The notes: generated from the sequence alone by a model not told the origin. A stretch of DNA of 35,256 nucleotides from Actinomycetes bacterium (GCA_021846125.1 JAJZCK010000005.1:1-35256), one strand, 5' to 3'; shown: positions 8,128-18,293, counted from the first letter of the stretch. Translations and numbers: made by a program.

Positions 8128-9989
8128 CGCCCGACCCGCGGTCCGTGCTCGCGTACCTCCACTGCGACGACGGCGGCGTAGCCTTCCAGCACGAGCTCCG
8201 GCGCGGGTGCGTCGGGTCCTCCCACGACGTCCCCGGGTGCCAGGCCCCTCGCTCCGCGCGCAGCCCGGACCTCCCATCGTCGCCCGCCGAGAAGGGGGAT
8301 CCCGACCGCTGCCGGAGCGGCCTCTCCTCCGCCGTGGGGTTGTCGGGCAAAGCGGCAGATCGTGACGACCGCCGGTGCGTCGAGGTAGGCGCCGGCTCGA
8401 CGAAGGAGTGCCAGGGTGGACGTGGAGACGTCTGCTGCCGGTGTCGCGAGGGCGGGCTCCAGGGAGCCGAGGGCCGGCTCGGACCTTCGCAGAGCGAGCA
8501 GGGTTCTCTGCCAATCGAGGAGGTCTGCATGGGGTGCGGACCCGGCGCGGGTGCGGTCCGGGCGGCTCGCCGCGAACGTGGCGGGGTCCTGCGGGTCGAG
8601 CGTGTCACCGCTGAGCTCGGCCGCGCGGCCACGGCGCACCGCCCGCGCGAGCTCGGGGTCGTCGTGGCTCGTGAAGAAGTGGAAGGGTGTCGTCTCGCCG
8701 TATTCCTCGCCCATGAAGCGAAGTGGGACGAAGGGTGCAAGAAGTGTGCACAAGGTGATCGGGTACTGCGCCGCGAGGGGAAGAGCGCTCGCGAGCCGCT
8801 CCCCCCGCCCGGCGTTCGCGATCTGGTCGTGGTTCTGCGCGAACACGACGAGGCGGTCGCCGCTCGTCTCGGGGGGAAGTGGGGCTCCGTGGCGTCGCCC
8901 GAAGCTCTGCGAGTGTCGACCGGCGAGGACCCAGCCGCGACACGACGCCGTGCCGAGATCGGCGAGACCGTGGAAGTCGGCGAAGAAGCGGTCCTTCTCG
9001 CCCGTGAGCGTCGATCGCAGCGCGTGGTGGAAGTCGTCGTCCCACGACGCGTCGCAGCCGAGCCCGCCTGCCGCGACCGCAGCGGTGAGCCGCGGGTCGT
9101 TCGCGGGGCTCTCCGCAGTGACGGTCACGGTGCGGCCGAGGGCCCGGCCGAGCGCGGAGAGCGTGGTCGTCAGCTCGGCGAGGAACGGCGACGCGCTCGT
9201 GTCGACGATCTCGTGGACGGCGTCGAGCCGCAGCCCGTCGACGCCGAGCTCGCCGACCAGATAGCAGGCGTGCTCGACGAAGTAGGCCCGCACGGCGTCG
9301 CTGCCGGGACCGTCGACGTTCACGGCGTCGCCCCACGGCGTGCGGTAGCGGTCGGTGAAGTACGGCCCGAAGTGACCATGGACGGCGCCCTCGGGGCCGA
9401 TGTGGTTGTAGACGGCGTCGACGACGACGGCGATCCCCCGTTCGTGCGCCGCCTCGACGAGGGCGGCGAGACCGTCCGGGCCCCCGTAGCTCGACTGGAC
9501 CGCGAAGGGGAAGACGCCGTCGTAGCCCCAGTTCCGCGGTCCGGAGAACTCCGCGACGGGCATCAGCTCGATCACGGAGTACCCGGCACGGGCGAGGTCG
9601 TCCAGCCCTTCGGCGACACCAGCGAACGTGCCCGCCGGGCTGAACGTCCCCACGTGCAGCTCGCAGATCACCTGGGCTGCGAGCGGGACGCCCCGCCAGC
9701 TGGCGGGCGAGGGCGCGCGCGTGGCGACGACCTCGGATGCGCCATGCACGCCGTCGGGTTGCGAGCGCGAGGCAGGGTCGGCGAAGGGCCCCTGGTCGTC
9801 GAGCAGGTAGCGGTAGCGCGTCCCCGGTCCCGCTCCCTCGAGAGTCGCAGCGTGGTAGCCGTCGCCGACAGCGGCGAGGTGCTCCCTGCGGCCGTCGTCG
9901 CAGACGAGCGTCACGATTGAGGCACGTGGTGCCCACACGCGGAAGTGTGTCGCGTGCTCGCCGAGCACGCGTGGTCCGTGGAGGCTCAC
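8124..9989 (-). CDS. treZ: Malto-oligosyltrehalose trehalohydrolase TreZ
   Basis: FRVWAPRASIVTLV; YELHVGTF-like CELHVGTFSPAGTFAGVAEGLDDLARAGYSVIELMPVAEFSGPRNWGYDGVFPFAVQSSYGGPDGL; LRLDAVHEIVD; FAQNHDQIAN; FMGEEYGETTPFHFFTSHDDPEL. GTGA overlap with glgB. Confidence 0.93.
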   Translation of the reverse strand: MSLHGPRVLGEHATHFRVWAPRASIVTLVCDDGRREHLAAVGDGYHAATLEGAGPGTRYRYLLDDQGPFADPASRSQPDGVHGASEVVATRAPSPASWRGVPLAAQVICELHVGTFSPAGTFAGVAEGLDDLARAGYSVIELMPVAEFSGPRNWGYDGVFPFAVQSSYGGPDGLAALVEAAHERGIAVVVDAVYNHIGPEGAVHGHFGPYFTDRYRTPWGDAVNVDGPGSDAVRAYFVEHACYLVGELGVDGLRLDAVHEIVDTSASPFLAELTTTLSALGRALGRTVTVTAESPANDPRLTAAVAAGGLGCDASWDDDFHHALRSTLTGEKDRFFADFHGLADLGTASCRGWVLAGRHSQSFGRRHGAPLPPETSGDRLVVFAQNHDQIANAGRGERLASALPLAAQYPITLCTLLAPFVPLRFMGEEYGETTPFHFFTSHDDPELARAVRRGRAAELSGDTLDPQDPATFAASRPDRTRAGSAPHADLLDWQRTLLALRRSEPALGSLEPALATPAADVSTSTLALLRRAGAYLDAPAVVTICRFARQPHGGGEAAPAAVGIPLLGGRRWEVRAARGARGLAPGDVVGGPDAPAPELVLEGYAAVVAVEVREHGPRVGR

Positions 9990-11935
9990 CGGTCGGGCGG
10001 ATCCTGGGGCGCGACGAGATCCTGCCGGACGGGCGACGCGAATGCCACGATCCCGAGCGGGGGTATCGCGCATTCGAAGCTCGCCGGACGGCCGGCGAAC
10101 GGCTCGCCGGTCGCTTCCACGCCACCCAGGTTCCCGACCCCCGAGCCGCCGTAGTCGGTGCTGTCGCTGTTGAGCACCTCGTGCCAATGCCCGCGAGCAG
10201 GGACGCCGAGACGCCGGCGCCGCGGGACGGGCGTGAAGTTCGCGACCGCGACGACGGTCTCGATGCCGCGCCCGGCGCGCAACCACGCGAGGACACCGTC
10301 GTCGGCGGCGTCCGCGACGAGCCAGGCGAACCCTTCACCCTCCAGGTCGTGTCCGTGAAGCGCCTCGAGGTCGCGGTAGCAGCGGTTGCAGTCGGCGACG
10401 AAGCGCGCGACACCCGCGTGGTCGGGATGGTCGAGCAGGGACCACTCGATCTCCGACTCGTGGTCCCACTCCTTCCAGGTAGCGAGCTCGCTGCCCATGA
10501 AGAGCAGCTTCTTGCCCGGAAGCAGCCACTGGTAGCCGTAGAGCAGGCGCAGGTTCGCGCGTCGTTGCCAGTCGTCACCGGGCATCTTCGAGGCGAGCGA
10601 GCCCTTGCCGTGGACGACCTCGTCGTGGGAGAGCGGCAGGAGGTAGCGCTCGCTCGTCGCGTATAGGGCGCGGAAGGTGAGCTCGTTGTAGTGGAAGCGC
10701 CGGTGCGCGGGGTCGCGGGCGAGGTGGGTCAAGGTGTCGTGCATCCAGCCCATGTCCCACTTGAGAGAGAAGCCGAGGCCCCCCTCGCCCGTCGGCCGGG
10801 TGACGCCTGGCCACGCGGTCGACTCCTCAGCGACGGTGAGCACTCCTGGGAAGCCGGTGTGCACCGCGTCGTTCACCTCCCGGAGGAAGCGGATCGCGTC
10901 GAGGTCCTCGCGGCCGCCGAAGGGGTTGGGCGTCCAGCTGCCGGAGCCTCGCGAATAGTCGAGGTAGAGCATCGAGGCGACTGCGTCGACGCGCAACCCG
11001 TCGGCGTGGTAGCGGTCGAGCCAGAAGCAGGCGGACGAGGCGAGGAAGGAGCGGACCTCGTGCCGGCCGTAGTTGAACTCGAAGCTCCCCCAGTCGGGAT
11101 GGATCGCCCGCCGCGGGTCTGCGTGCTCGTAGAGGTGCGTGCCGTCGAGCTCCTCGAGGGCGAACGCGTCCGTGGCGAAGTGCGACGGCACCCAGTCGAG
11201 CAGGACGCCGACGCCGGCCGCGTGGAGCTCGTCGACGAGGTGTGCGAACCCCGCCGGCGGTCCGTAGCGGGCTGAGGGCGCGAAGAAGCCCGTCGTCTGG
11301 TAGCCCCACGAGCCGTAGAAGGGGTGCTCCATGACCGGCATGAGCTCGACGTGGGTGAAGCCGAGCCGCGTGACGTGCTCGACGAGAGGACCGGCGATCT
11401 GGTCGTAGCTCAGCAGCTCTCCGTGGGGCCCGTGCCGCCAGGAGCCGAGGTGGACCTCGTAGGCGCTCATCGCCTCCGTTCCCGCCTGTCTGCTTGCACG
11501 GCTCGCCATCCACGCTTGGTCGTGCCAGGCGAAGTCGAGAGTGGCGAGCACCGACGCGGTCGCAGGCGCGTCCTCGGAGCAGAAGGCGAGCGGGTCGGCC
11601 TTCTCGTGCCTGCCCGCCGGCGAGTCGATCGCGTACTTGTACCGCGTGCCGTCCCCGACGTCGCCGACGACGCCGGCCCAGATCCCCGACGATCCCCGGG
11701 GTTCGAGCTGGTCGGTCCCGGCGGTCCAGCCGTTGCCGTCGTGCACGACCGACACCGCCGTAGCGCTCGGTGCCCATATCGCGAAGTGCGCATAGCCCGG
11801 CGACTCAGCCAGCAGGTGTCCCCCGAGGCAGTCGTAGAGGCGGTAGTGGCGTCCCTCGTTGAACAGGTAGCGGTCGAGCTCGCCGACGAGCTCGACCCGA
11901 GGTGGGGTGGCGGACCTGTCTCGACGTGCGGTCAT
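9986..11935 (-). CDS. glgB: 1,4-alpha-glucan branching enzyme GlgB
   Basis: YEVHLGSWR; HVELMPVMEHPFYGSWGYQTTGFFAPSARYGPPAGFAHLVDELHAAGVGVLLDWVPSHF; LPLSHDEVVHGKGSLASKMPGDDWQ; FMGSELATWKEWDHESEIEWSLL. ATGA overlap with malQ. Confidence 0.95.
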   Translation of the reverse strand: MTARRDRSATPPRVELVGELDRYLFNEGRHYRLYDCLGGHLLAESPGYAHFAIWAPSATAVSVVHDGNGWTAGTDQLEPRGSSGIWAGVVGDVGDGTRYKYAIDSPAGRHEKADPLAFCSEDAPATASVLATLDFAWHDQAWMASRASRQAGTEAMSAYEVHLGSWRHGPHGELLSYDQIAGPLVEHVTRLGFTHVELMPVMEHPFYGSWGYQTTGFFAPSARYGPPAGFAHLVDELHAAGVGVLLDWVPSHFATDAFALEELDGTHLYEHADPRRAIHPDWGSFEFNYGRHEVRSFLASSACFWLDRYHADGLRVDAVASMLYLDYSRGSGSWTPNPFGGREDLDAIRFLREVNDAVHTGFPGVLTVAEESTAWPGVTRPTGEGGLGFSLKWDMGWMHDTLTHLARDPAHRRFHYNELTFRALYATSERYLLPLSHDEVVHGKGSLASKMPGDDWQRRANLRLLYGYQWLLPGKKLLFMGSELATWKEWDHESEIEWSLLDHPDHAGVARFVADCNRCYRDLEALHGHDLEGEGFAWLVADAADDGVLAWLRAGRGIETVVAVANFTPVPRRRRLGVPARGHWHEVLNSDSTDYGGSGVGNLGGVEATGEPFAGRPASFECAIPPLGIVAFASPVRQDLVAPQDPPDR

Positions 11936-13965
11936 CGGCGTCTCCTGGGCTCGCTGCGGCGCGCTGCGTCCAGCCTCGCGAGTATCTCGCGCGCCTTCGG
12001 ATCCGCGGCGATCTCGTCGAGCCGGCGCGCGTGGCGGCGGGCGAAGTTCGCGTGCTCGGTCGTCGTGCCCGGAAGGTTATGCGCGTCGAGCTCTGCCCAG
12101 AGGTCCTCGGCCTGGACGAGGACGAGCCTGGCGTCCGAGCTGCCGAGCTCCTCGAGCACGGCGGACAGCACGGCGAGAGGATCGCTCGCCCGGGCCGGGT
12201 CGAGTGCCCCGGAGCCTACGAGGCGTTCCACGAGGGCGGACCTCGCCTCGCCTCGCCTCGACTGCTCCGTAGCCGCCAGGGCCGCAGGCAGCAAGCCGAG
12301 GTCGGCGCGCAGCGCGATGTCGCTCCCGCCGAACCACCCCGCGAACGTCGCGGTGTCGTGCGTGTCGACAAGAGCGACGCCGCCGCGCCGGGTGCGCAGC
12401 CGACGGGTGGGCTGGTGCTCGAGAGCGAACACGGCGACGTCCATGCCGGCGACGCCATGGCTCGTGAGGGTCGACCGGAGCCTTCGCTCGACGGTGCCGA
12501 GGTCTTCGCCGACGAGCGACGATCGTGCGTTCCAGGCCTCCAGGCTCGCCACCGCGAGGATCTCGTCGAGGGGGTAGCGGACGTAGGCACCTTGGTCCGG
12601 CGGGGTGCCGTCGGGCACCCACCACAGCCGCGACCAGCCGAGGACGTGGTCGACCCGCAGCGCTGCCGCGTGGCGCAGGCCGTGGGCGAGGCACGCCCTC
12701 GTCGTCCGGTATCCGCTGGCGCGCTCCGCGGCCGGATGGGGGGGCGGGAACCCCCAGCACTGGCCCGAGGTGAAGAAGGCGTCGGGCGGCGCGCCTATCG
12801 ACATGTCGCGTACGTAGGCGTCAGGCCAGGCCCACGGGTCGTAGCCGGAAGCAGCGCAGCCGACCGGAAGGTCGAGCACCAGCCCGACGCCTTGCGCTCG
12901 CAGGGACTGAGCGGTCTCGGCGAGCTGGGCGTCTGTCACCCACTGGGCATAGGCGTGGCGCCGTTCGGCTTGCGGGCTCACCTCTGCTTCGGGGATCGTG
13001 CCGGCGCGCCAGGGCCCGGGCCAACGCCGGGGGTCGGGTCCCGCCGCCTCGATGCCCGCCCGGAAGCGCGCGTACCGCAAGAGCTCCGGCTGCTCCGCAA
13101 GGTACCCGCGGAACGCGGTGAGCCGTGCGCCGCCCGTCGCCTCGAGGGTGCGCACCGCCTCGTCGAGCAGCGGTCTCGCCGCCGCTGCCCGCCCCGCGAG
13201 GTCGGCCGGCATCCTCGCAGTCGCGTCCCGTCCTCGGTCGACAGATCCGGCAATGTCCCTGCGGCCTGCGATCTCGGGCACGCGCGCGAGGTCGAGATAG
13301 GCCTCGTTCCAGAACATCCTGCTCACGGGCGAGTACGGATGCTGGCCCGGCGCGGCTCCGTCGGCGGTCGAGAGCTCGGCGAGCAGCGGCAGGGTGGCGA
13401 CCGCGTCACCGCCGCACCGTGCGACGAGACTGCCGAGCTCTTCGAGCGAGGTGAGGTCACCCGTCGGTAGGCAGCGCCGGTCCCGGACGGCGTAGAGCGG
13501 CGCGACGATCCCCCACGAGCGGTCGCGCGTGCCGAGGCCGCCGAGGTCTGCGCGTGAAGGGGCGGAGACGACACGTGCCACCGTTCGCCCCGAGCCCCCG
13601 GCGTCGGCGATCTCGTGGACCCCGTAGGGCAGGCGGGCCGGCGGGGTGCCACGAGGGCCGGGGCCGGTGGTCCCGACACGTCCGAGGCGCTCGCCGCCCT
13701 CACTTCGTAGCTCGAAGCTGGCGAGGGTGCCCTCGTCGACGCCGAGGCCGGCGAGCGCACGGGGCTCGGGCACGACGCCGTCCCAGGCGACGACGACGGG
13801 AGGCGGAGCGTCTCGTGCGGTGCCGCTGGTCAGCGTGTCGACGATCGCGGTCAACGTCGCGTCGCCGACGCTCCTTGCCTCACCCCAGGCGTCCGTGTAG
13901 CGGCAGACGACGCCGTGGCGCCGGGCTGCCCGCTCGAGAGCAGCGCGTGCCGAGCTGCTGCTCAA
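11932..13965 (-). CDS. malQ: 4-alpha-glucanotransferase MalQ (amylomaltase)
   Basis: SWGIVAPLYAVR; PYSPVSRMFWNEAYLDLARVPE; ALRVDHVLGWSRLWWVPDG; LVGEDLGTVERRL; VDTHDTATFAGWF. TTG start overlapping the glgE TGA (TTGA) is inferred. Confidence 0.88.
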   Translation of the reverse strand: MSSSSARAALERAARRHGVVCRYTDAWGEARSVGDATLTAIVDTLTSGTARDAPPPVVVAWDGVVPEPRALAGLGVDEGTLASFELRSEGGERLGRVGTTGPGPRGTPPARLPYGVHEIADAGGSGRTVARVVSAPSRADLGGLGTRDRSWGIVAPLYAVRDRRCLPTGDLTSLEELGSLVARCGGDAVATLPLLAELSTADGAAPGQHPYSPVSRMFWNEAYLDLARVPEIAGRRDIAGSVDRGRDATARMPADLAGRAAAARPLLDEAVRTLEATGGARLTAFRGYLAEQPELLRYARFRAGIEAAGPDPRRWPGPWRAGTIPEAEVSPQAERRHAYAQWVTDAQLAETAQSLRAQGVGLVLDLPVGCAASGYDPWAWPDAYVRDMSIGAPPDAFFTSGQCWGFPPPHPAAERASGYRTTRACLAHGLRHAAALRVDHVLGWSRLWWVPDGTPPDQGAYVRYPLDEILAVASLEAWNARSSLVGEDLGTVERRLRSTLTSHGVAGMDVAVFALEHQPTRRLRTRRGGVALVDTHDTATFAGWFGGSDIALRADLGLLPAALAATEQSRRGEARSALVERLVGSGALDPARASDPLAVLSAVLEELGSSDARLVLVQAEDLWAELDAHNLPGTTTEHANFARRHARRLDEIAADPKAREILARLDAARRSEPRRRR
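12241..12260. repeat. 4 x 5-bp tandem repeat (cctcg)n inside malQ
   Basis: Read directly; unit is not a multiple of 3. Confidence 0.8.
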
Positions 13966-16025
13966 TGGCTCGTCGCCCCGGGTCCGGCCGCCCCGGGTCC
14001 GGCTGCCAATGGTCCGGCCGCGGCGCTCGCTCCTGCCACTGCGGCGTGCTCGACGCTGAAAAGGTGTGCGGGGATGCCGCTCGGGTCGAGCAGGACGAAG
14101 TTCCGGCGGCCGTTCCAGGTGTAGCTCGCGCCGGTGAGCTCGTCGCGGACGGAGAACGTGGCGCCGTCGGCAAGGCCGAGCGCCGGGAGGTCGAGGTCCA
14201 CGAAGCCGGACTGGGGCCACAAAGGGTCGAGGCTCACGACGCATACCACCGTGTCACCCGTCTCGTCGTCTCGCTTGGACCAGCACATGAGCTGGTCGTT
14301 GTCGACAGCGTGGCGGTGGAGGGAGGCGTTCGCCTGGAGCGCAGGATGGGACGTGCGGGCCGCGTTCACGCGAGCGACGATGTCTGCGATGCTGCGAGGG
14401 TCGTCCCGGTCGAAGGTGCCGACCTGGTACTTCTCCGAATCCGCGTACTCCTCGCTCCCCGGGCTGGCTGGGGTGTCGACGAGCAGCTCGAACACCGGGC
14501 CGTAGATGCCGTAGCAGGCGGACAGGCAGCCGGCGAGGACGAGACGCGCGACGAAGCTGGCCCGGCCACCGCGCTGGAGGTTCTCCGGCAGGATGTCCGG
14601 AGTGTTCGGCCAGACGTTGGGCCGCAGGTAGGTCCGTCCGGGACCGTGCGCCAGCTCGTCGAAGTACTCCTCGAGCTCGTCCTTGGTGCTGCGCCAGGTG
14701 AAGTACGTGTACGACTGGTCGAAGCCCAGCTTTGCGAGCCGGTGCATGACCTTCGGTCGGGTGAAGGCCTCCGAGAGCAAGACGACTCCGGGGTCGTGGC
14801 GGCGGATCTCGGCGATCAACCACTCCCAGAAGCCAAACGGCTTCGTGTGCGGGTTGTCGACCCGGAAGATGCGAATGCCGTGCGCCATCCAGTGCAGCAC
14901 GACGTCGAGCAGCGCTAGGTGGAGGCCGTCTCGATCCGGCGTGTCGAAGTCGATGGGGTAGACGTCCTCGTAGCGCTTCGGCGGGTTCTCGGCGCATGCG
15001 ATCGTGCCGTCGGGTCGGTGCGCGAACCAGTCCGGGTGCTCGGTGACCCACGGATGGTCGGGCGAGCACTGGAACGCGAGGTCGAGGGCGATCTCGATGC
15101 CCCGCTCCTGCGCGGCGGCGACGAGAGCGTCGAGGTCGTCGAGCGTGCCGAGCGCGGGTGCGACAGCCTTGTGCCCACCGGCTGGCGAGCCGATCGCCCA
15201 AGGGCTGCCGACGTCACCCTCCTGTGCGACTGGTGCGTTGTTCCGCCCCTTGCGTCCCGTCGTCCCGATCGGGTGGATGGGAGGAAGGTAGAGCACGTCG
15301 AAGCCGAGGCGTGCGACGTACTCGAGGTGCTCGACGAGGTCACGCAAGGTGCCGTGCCTGCCTGGGACGGGGCTCGTCGAGCGGGGGAAGCACTCGTACC
15401 AGCTCGAGAATGCAGCAGCCCGCCTGCCGACGAGGACCTGGAACCGGTACGAGGAGCCGAGCTCGCCGGTCGGCGGCACAGAGGCAATCAGGTCCGCGTG
15501 CGCGTCGCACGAGCGGAGCGCTGTGACGATCGCCGCGCAGCTGCCGGCATCGGCCGTCGCGACCGACAACGAGCCGACGATCTCCGCCTCGCGCCTTCGT
15601 CCTGCAGCGGCAAGCTGGTTCGCGGCCTCCGCAAGCAGCGCCGCGCCGGCAACGGGGTCGCTCGGGTCGAAGCGCCCCGCATCGGCCCGACGAGATGCGT
15701 CGTGGCGCCAGCTCGCGAGCCGGTCTACCTCTCCGAGCACCTCGATCTCGAGCAGGCCCGGCTCGGCGGGCGTCACCGTAGCGACGTAGCGGTCGTTGCC
15801 GACCGGCGACATGGCGACGGTCGACCAGCTCCGGGTGCCGTCCCGCCGATACCGGAGGTGCGCTCGCACGGGCTCGTGGCCGTGCGAGAAGACGTCGGCG
15901 CCCACCTCGACCGGCATGCCGGCGACTGCCTTGGCGGGGAAGCGCCCGCCGTCGACGATCGGGTCCACCGACTCGACGACGACGTGGGCCTGCTCGGGTC
16001 GCCGCCTGGCTGTCACCTTCTTCAT
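13962..16025 (-). CDS. glgE: Alpha-1,4-glucan:maltose-1-phosphate maltosyltransferase GlgE (GH13_3-type)
   Basis: VDPIVDGGRFPAKAVAGMPVEVGADVFSHGHEPVRAHLRYR; LYLPPIHPIGTTGRKGRNNAPVAQEGDVGSPWAIGS; IRIFRVDNPHTKPFGFWEWLIAEIRRHDPGVVLLSEAFTRPKVMHRLAKLGFDQSYTYFTWR. Confidence 0.93.
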   Translation of the reverse strand: MKKVTARRRPEQAHVVVESVDPIVDGGRFPAKAVAGMPVEVGADVFSHGHEPVRAHLRYRRDGTRSWSTVAMSPVGNDRYVATVTPAEPGLLEIEVLGEVDRLASWRHDASRRADAGRFDPSDPVAGAALLAEAANQLAAAGRRREAEIVGSLSVATADAGSCAAIVTALRSCDAHADLIASVPPTGELGSSYRFQVLVGRRAAAFSSWYECFPRSTSPVPGRHGTLRDLVEHLEYVARLGFDVLYLPPIHPIGTTGRKGRNNAPVAQEGDVGSPWAIGSPAGGHKAVAPALGTLDDLDALVAAAQERGIEIALDLAFQCSPDHPWVTEHPDWFAHRPDGTIACAENPPKRYEDVYPIDFDTPDRDGLHLALLDVVLHWMAHGIRIFRVDNPHTKPFGFWEWLIAEIRRHDPGVVLLSEAFTRPKVMHRLAKLGFDQSYTYFTWRSTKDELEEYFDELAHGPGRTYLRPNVWPNTPDILPENLQRGGRASFVARLVLAGCLSACYGIYGPVFELLVDTPASPGSEEYADSEKYQVGTFDRDDPRSIADIVARVNAARTSHPALQANASLHRHAVDNDQLMCWSKRDDETGDTVVCVVSLDPLWPQSGFVDLDLPALGLADGATFSVRDELTGASYTWNGRRNFVLLDPSGIPAHLFSVEHAAVAGASAAAGPLAAGPGAAGPGATSH

Positions 16026-16035
16026 TTCGACCCCT

Positions 16036-17094
16036 TCACGACGGGTCGAGCGTACCTGGGAGCCGGCCGAGGACGCGGGAGAGGCGCGCCGGCAGGTCCG
16101 CGATGTCGAAGTGCCGCCGGGCGACCGCCGCGTTGCGCCGGAGGAGCCCGCCGTCGGGGTTGTCGAGCCATCCGCGGAGCAGGGCGGGCCGATCCGCGTC
16201 GAACCACGCGAAGCCGAAGCGTCTCAGCTCGCGCGCAACGGGGTACCGGCCGACGGCGAGGGGGCGCCGGTGGGTCGCGGACTCGACCGACGGGTTGCCG
16301 AAGCCCTCCCACGTCGAAGGGAGCACGACGGCGTCGCAGGCGGCATAGGCGTCGGCGACGACCTCGCCCGGGCGCGCCGGCCACGGACCCCGGAGCACGG
16401 GAACGCGCGCGGATCGCAGCACCTCTGCACACTCGCTCCCGTAGCCGTCCTCCGAAGGACCGAGCAGCCAGTAGGTGGCGCCGACGGCCTCCGCGAGCGC
16501 GAGGCCGGCCGGGATCGCCTTGCGGGGGATCGCCCGGGTCGGCTGGAGGACGAGCAGGTCTGCCGGGGCGACGCCGGCACGCTCGCGCGTCGCGTCGCGC
16601 CTGCCACCGCTCGGCTCCGGATCGAAGGTGTTGTAGCAGGTCGTCGCCGCGTAGCCGTAGGCCCGCAGCTCGGTCGTCGAGCGCTGGTTGACGCAGACGT
16701 GCTGCCAGCACGGGTCGTCCGGCGGAGGTCCGAGGTGTGCGAGCGCGCGCCGCTGGGACGCGAGGTCGTGGTGGTGCAAGATGGCCGGGCGACCGGCGAG
16801 GGCGGCTGCGACTGCCGAGGATGCTCTCGGGTTGAGTGGCAGCGAGCAGAGGTTCTCCACGACGACGATGTCGGCGCCGGCGAACGCGTCCTCCAGCTCG
16901 GTCCGGCTCGGCGGCTCGGCGGCAGTCGCTGCGAGGCCTGGTAGCACGAGATCCGCCGTGCCCGAGCCTGCGAGTGTCCGGACCGCGCAGCCGAGGGAGC
17001 GCAGGGCGGCGATCCACTTCGCCGCCTCGACTGCGACACCGTCCGTCCCGCCGAGGCGGTAGGAGCAGACGACGACGCTCGCGGGAGGCTGCAC
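16036..17094 (-). CDS. GT4-like glycosyltransferase, specific function unknown
   Basis: VVVCSYRLGGTDGVAVEAAKWIAALRSLGCAVRTLAG N-domain and EX7E motif in PSTWEGFGNPSVESATHRRPLAVGRYPVARE. GTG start; first gene of the glgE operon. Confidence 0.82.
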   Translation of the reverse strand: MQPPASVVVCSYRLGGTDGVAVEAAKWIAALRSLGCAVRTLAGSGTADLVLPGLAATAAEPPSRTELEDAFAGADIVVVENLCSLPLNPRASSAVAAALAGRPAILHHHDLASQRRALAHLGPPPDDPCWQHVCVNQRSTTELRAYGYAATTCYNTFDPEPSGGRRDATRERAGVAPADLLVLQPTRAIPRKAIPAGLALAEAVGATYWLLGPSEDGYGSECAEVLRSARVPVLRGPWPARPGEVVADAYAACDAVVLPSTWEGFGNPSVESATHRRPLAVGRYPVARELRRFGFAWFDADRPALLRGWLDNPDGGLLRRNAAVARRHFDIADLPARLSRVLGRLPGTLDPS

Positions 17095-17100
17095 GCCGGC

Positions 17101-17106
17101 AAGCTA
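17101..17106 (-). promoter_or_regulatory. Candidate -10 box TAGCTT for the GT4-glgE operon (leaderless geometry)
   Basis: On minus: TAGCTT-gccggc-GTG(17094). Confidence 0.4.
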
Positions 17107-17112
17107 CCCGCG

Positions 17113-17192
17113 CCTGCCCGCCTGCCCGCCTGCCCGCCTGCCCGCCTGCCCGCCTGCCCGCCTGCCCGCCTGCCCGCCTGCCCGCCTGCCCG
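17113..17192. repeat. 10 perfect copies of the 8-bp unit CCTGCCCG
   Basis: Counted base by base; lies in the 152-bp divergent intergenic region between GT4 and gmd. Confidence 0.98.
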
Positions 17193-17234
17193 CGGATCCG
17201 GTCGGAGCCGGACGTGGGGCGGGCGCCGTTGCGC

Positions 17235-18209
<975 letters not shown>

Positions 18210-18212
18210 CCC

Positions 18213-18227
18213 GCTCGGCGCCCGAGC
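18213..18227 (+). terminator. Putative hairpin after gmd
   Basis: GCTCGG-cgc-CCGAGC immediately after the gmd stop; no T-tract. Confidence 0.4.
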
Positions 18228-18275
18228 CACGCTGCGGTGCCGCTTGGTGCCGCACGGCCGTTCGCACGCACCTAG

Positions 18276-18293
18276 CATGGGCGAGCGCCCATG
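18276..18293. promoter_or_regulatory. 18-bp perfect palindrome overlapping a candidate -10 (TAGCAT 18273-18278) and the ccmA ATG
   Basis: CATGGGCG-ag-CGCCCATG; the last ATG is the predicted ccmA start. Confidence 0.6.

Noticed and set aside
8145-9920. 591-aa plus-strand ORF antisense to treZ
   Set aside because: Opposite strand encodes a clear TreZ; long antisense ORFs are expected at this GC content and this one shows no recognisable motifs.
11902-16691. Plus-strand ORFs 11902-13470, 13554-14918 and 14919-16691
   Set aside because: Antisense shadows of malQ, glgE and the GT4 gene; Arg/Ala/Gly-rich without motifs.
17113-17192. CRISPR array
   Set aside because: Units are 8 bp with no spacers; simple tandem repeat, not CRISPR.
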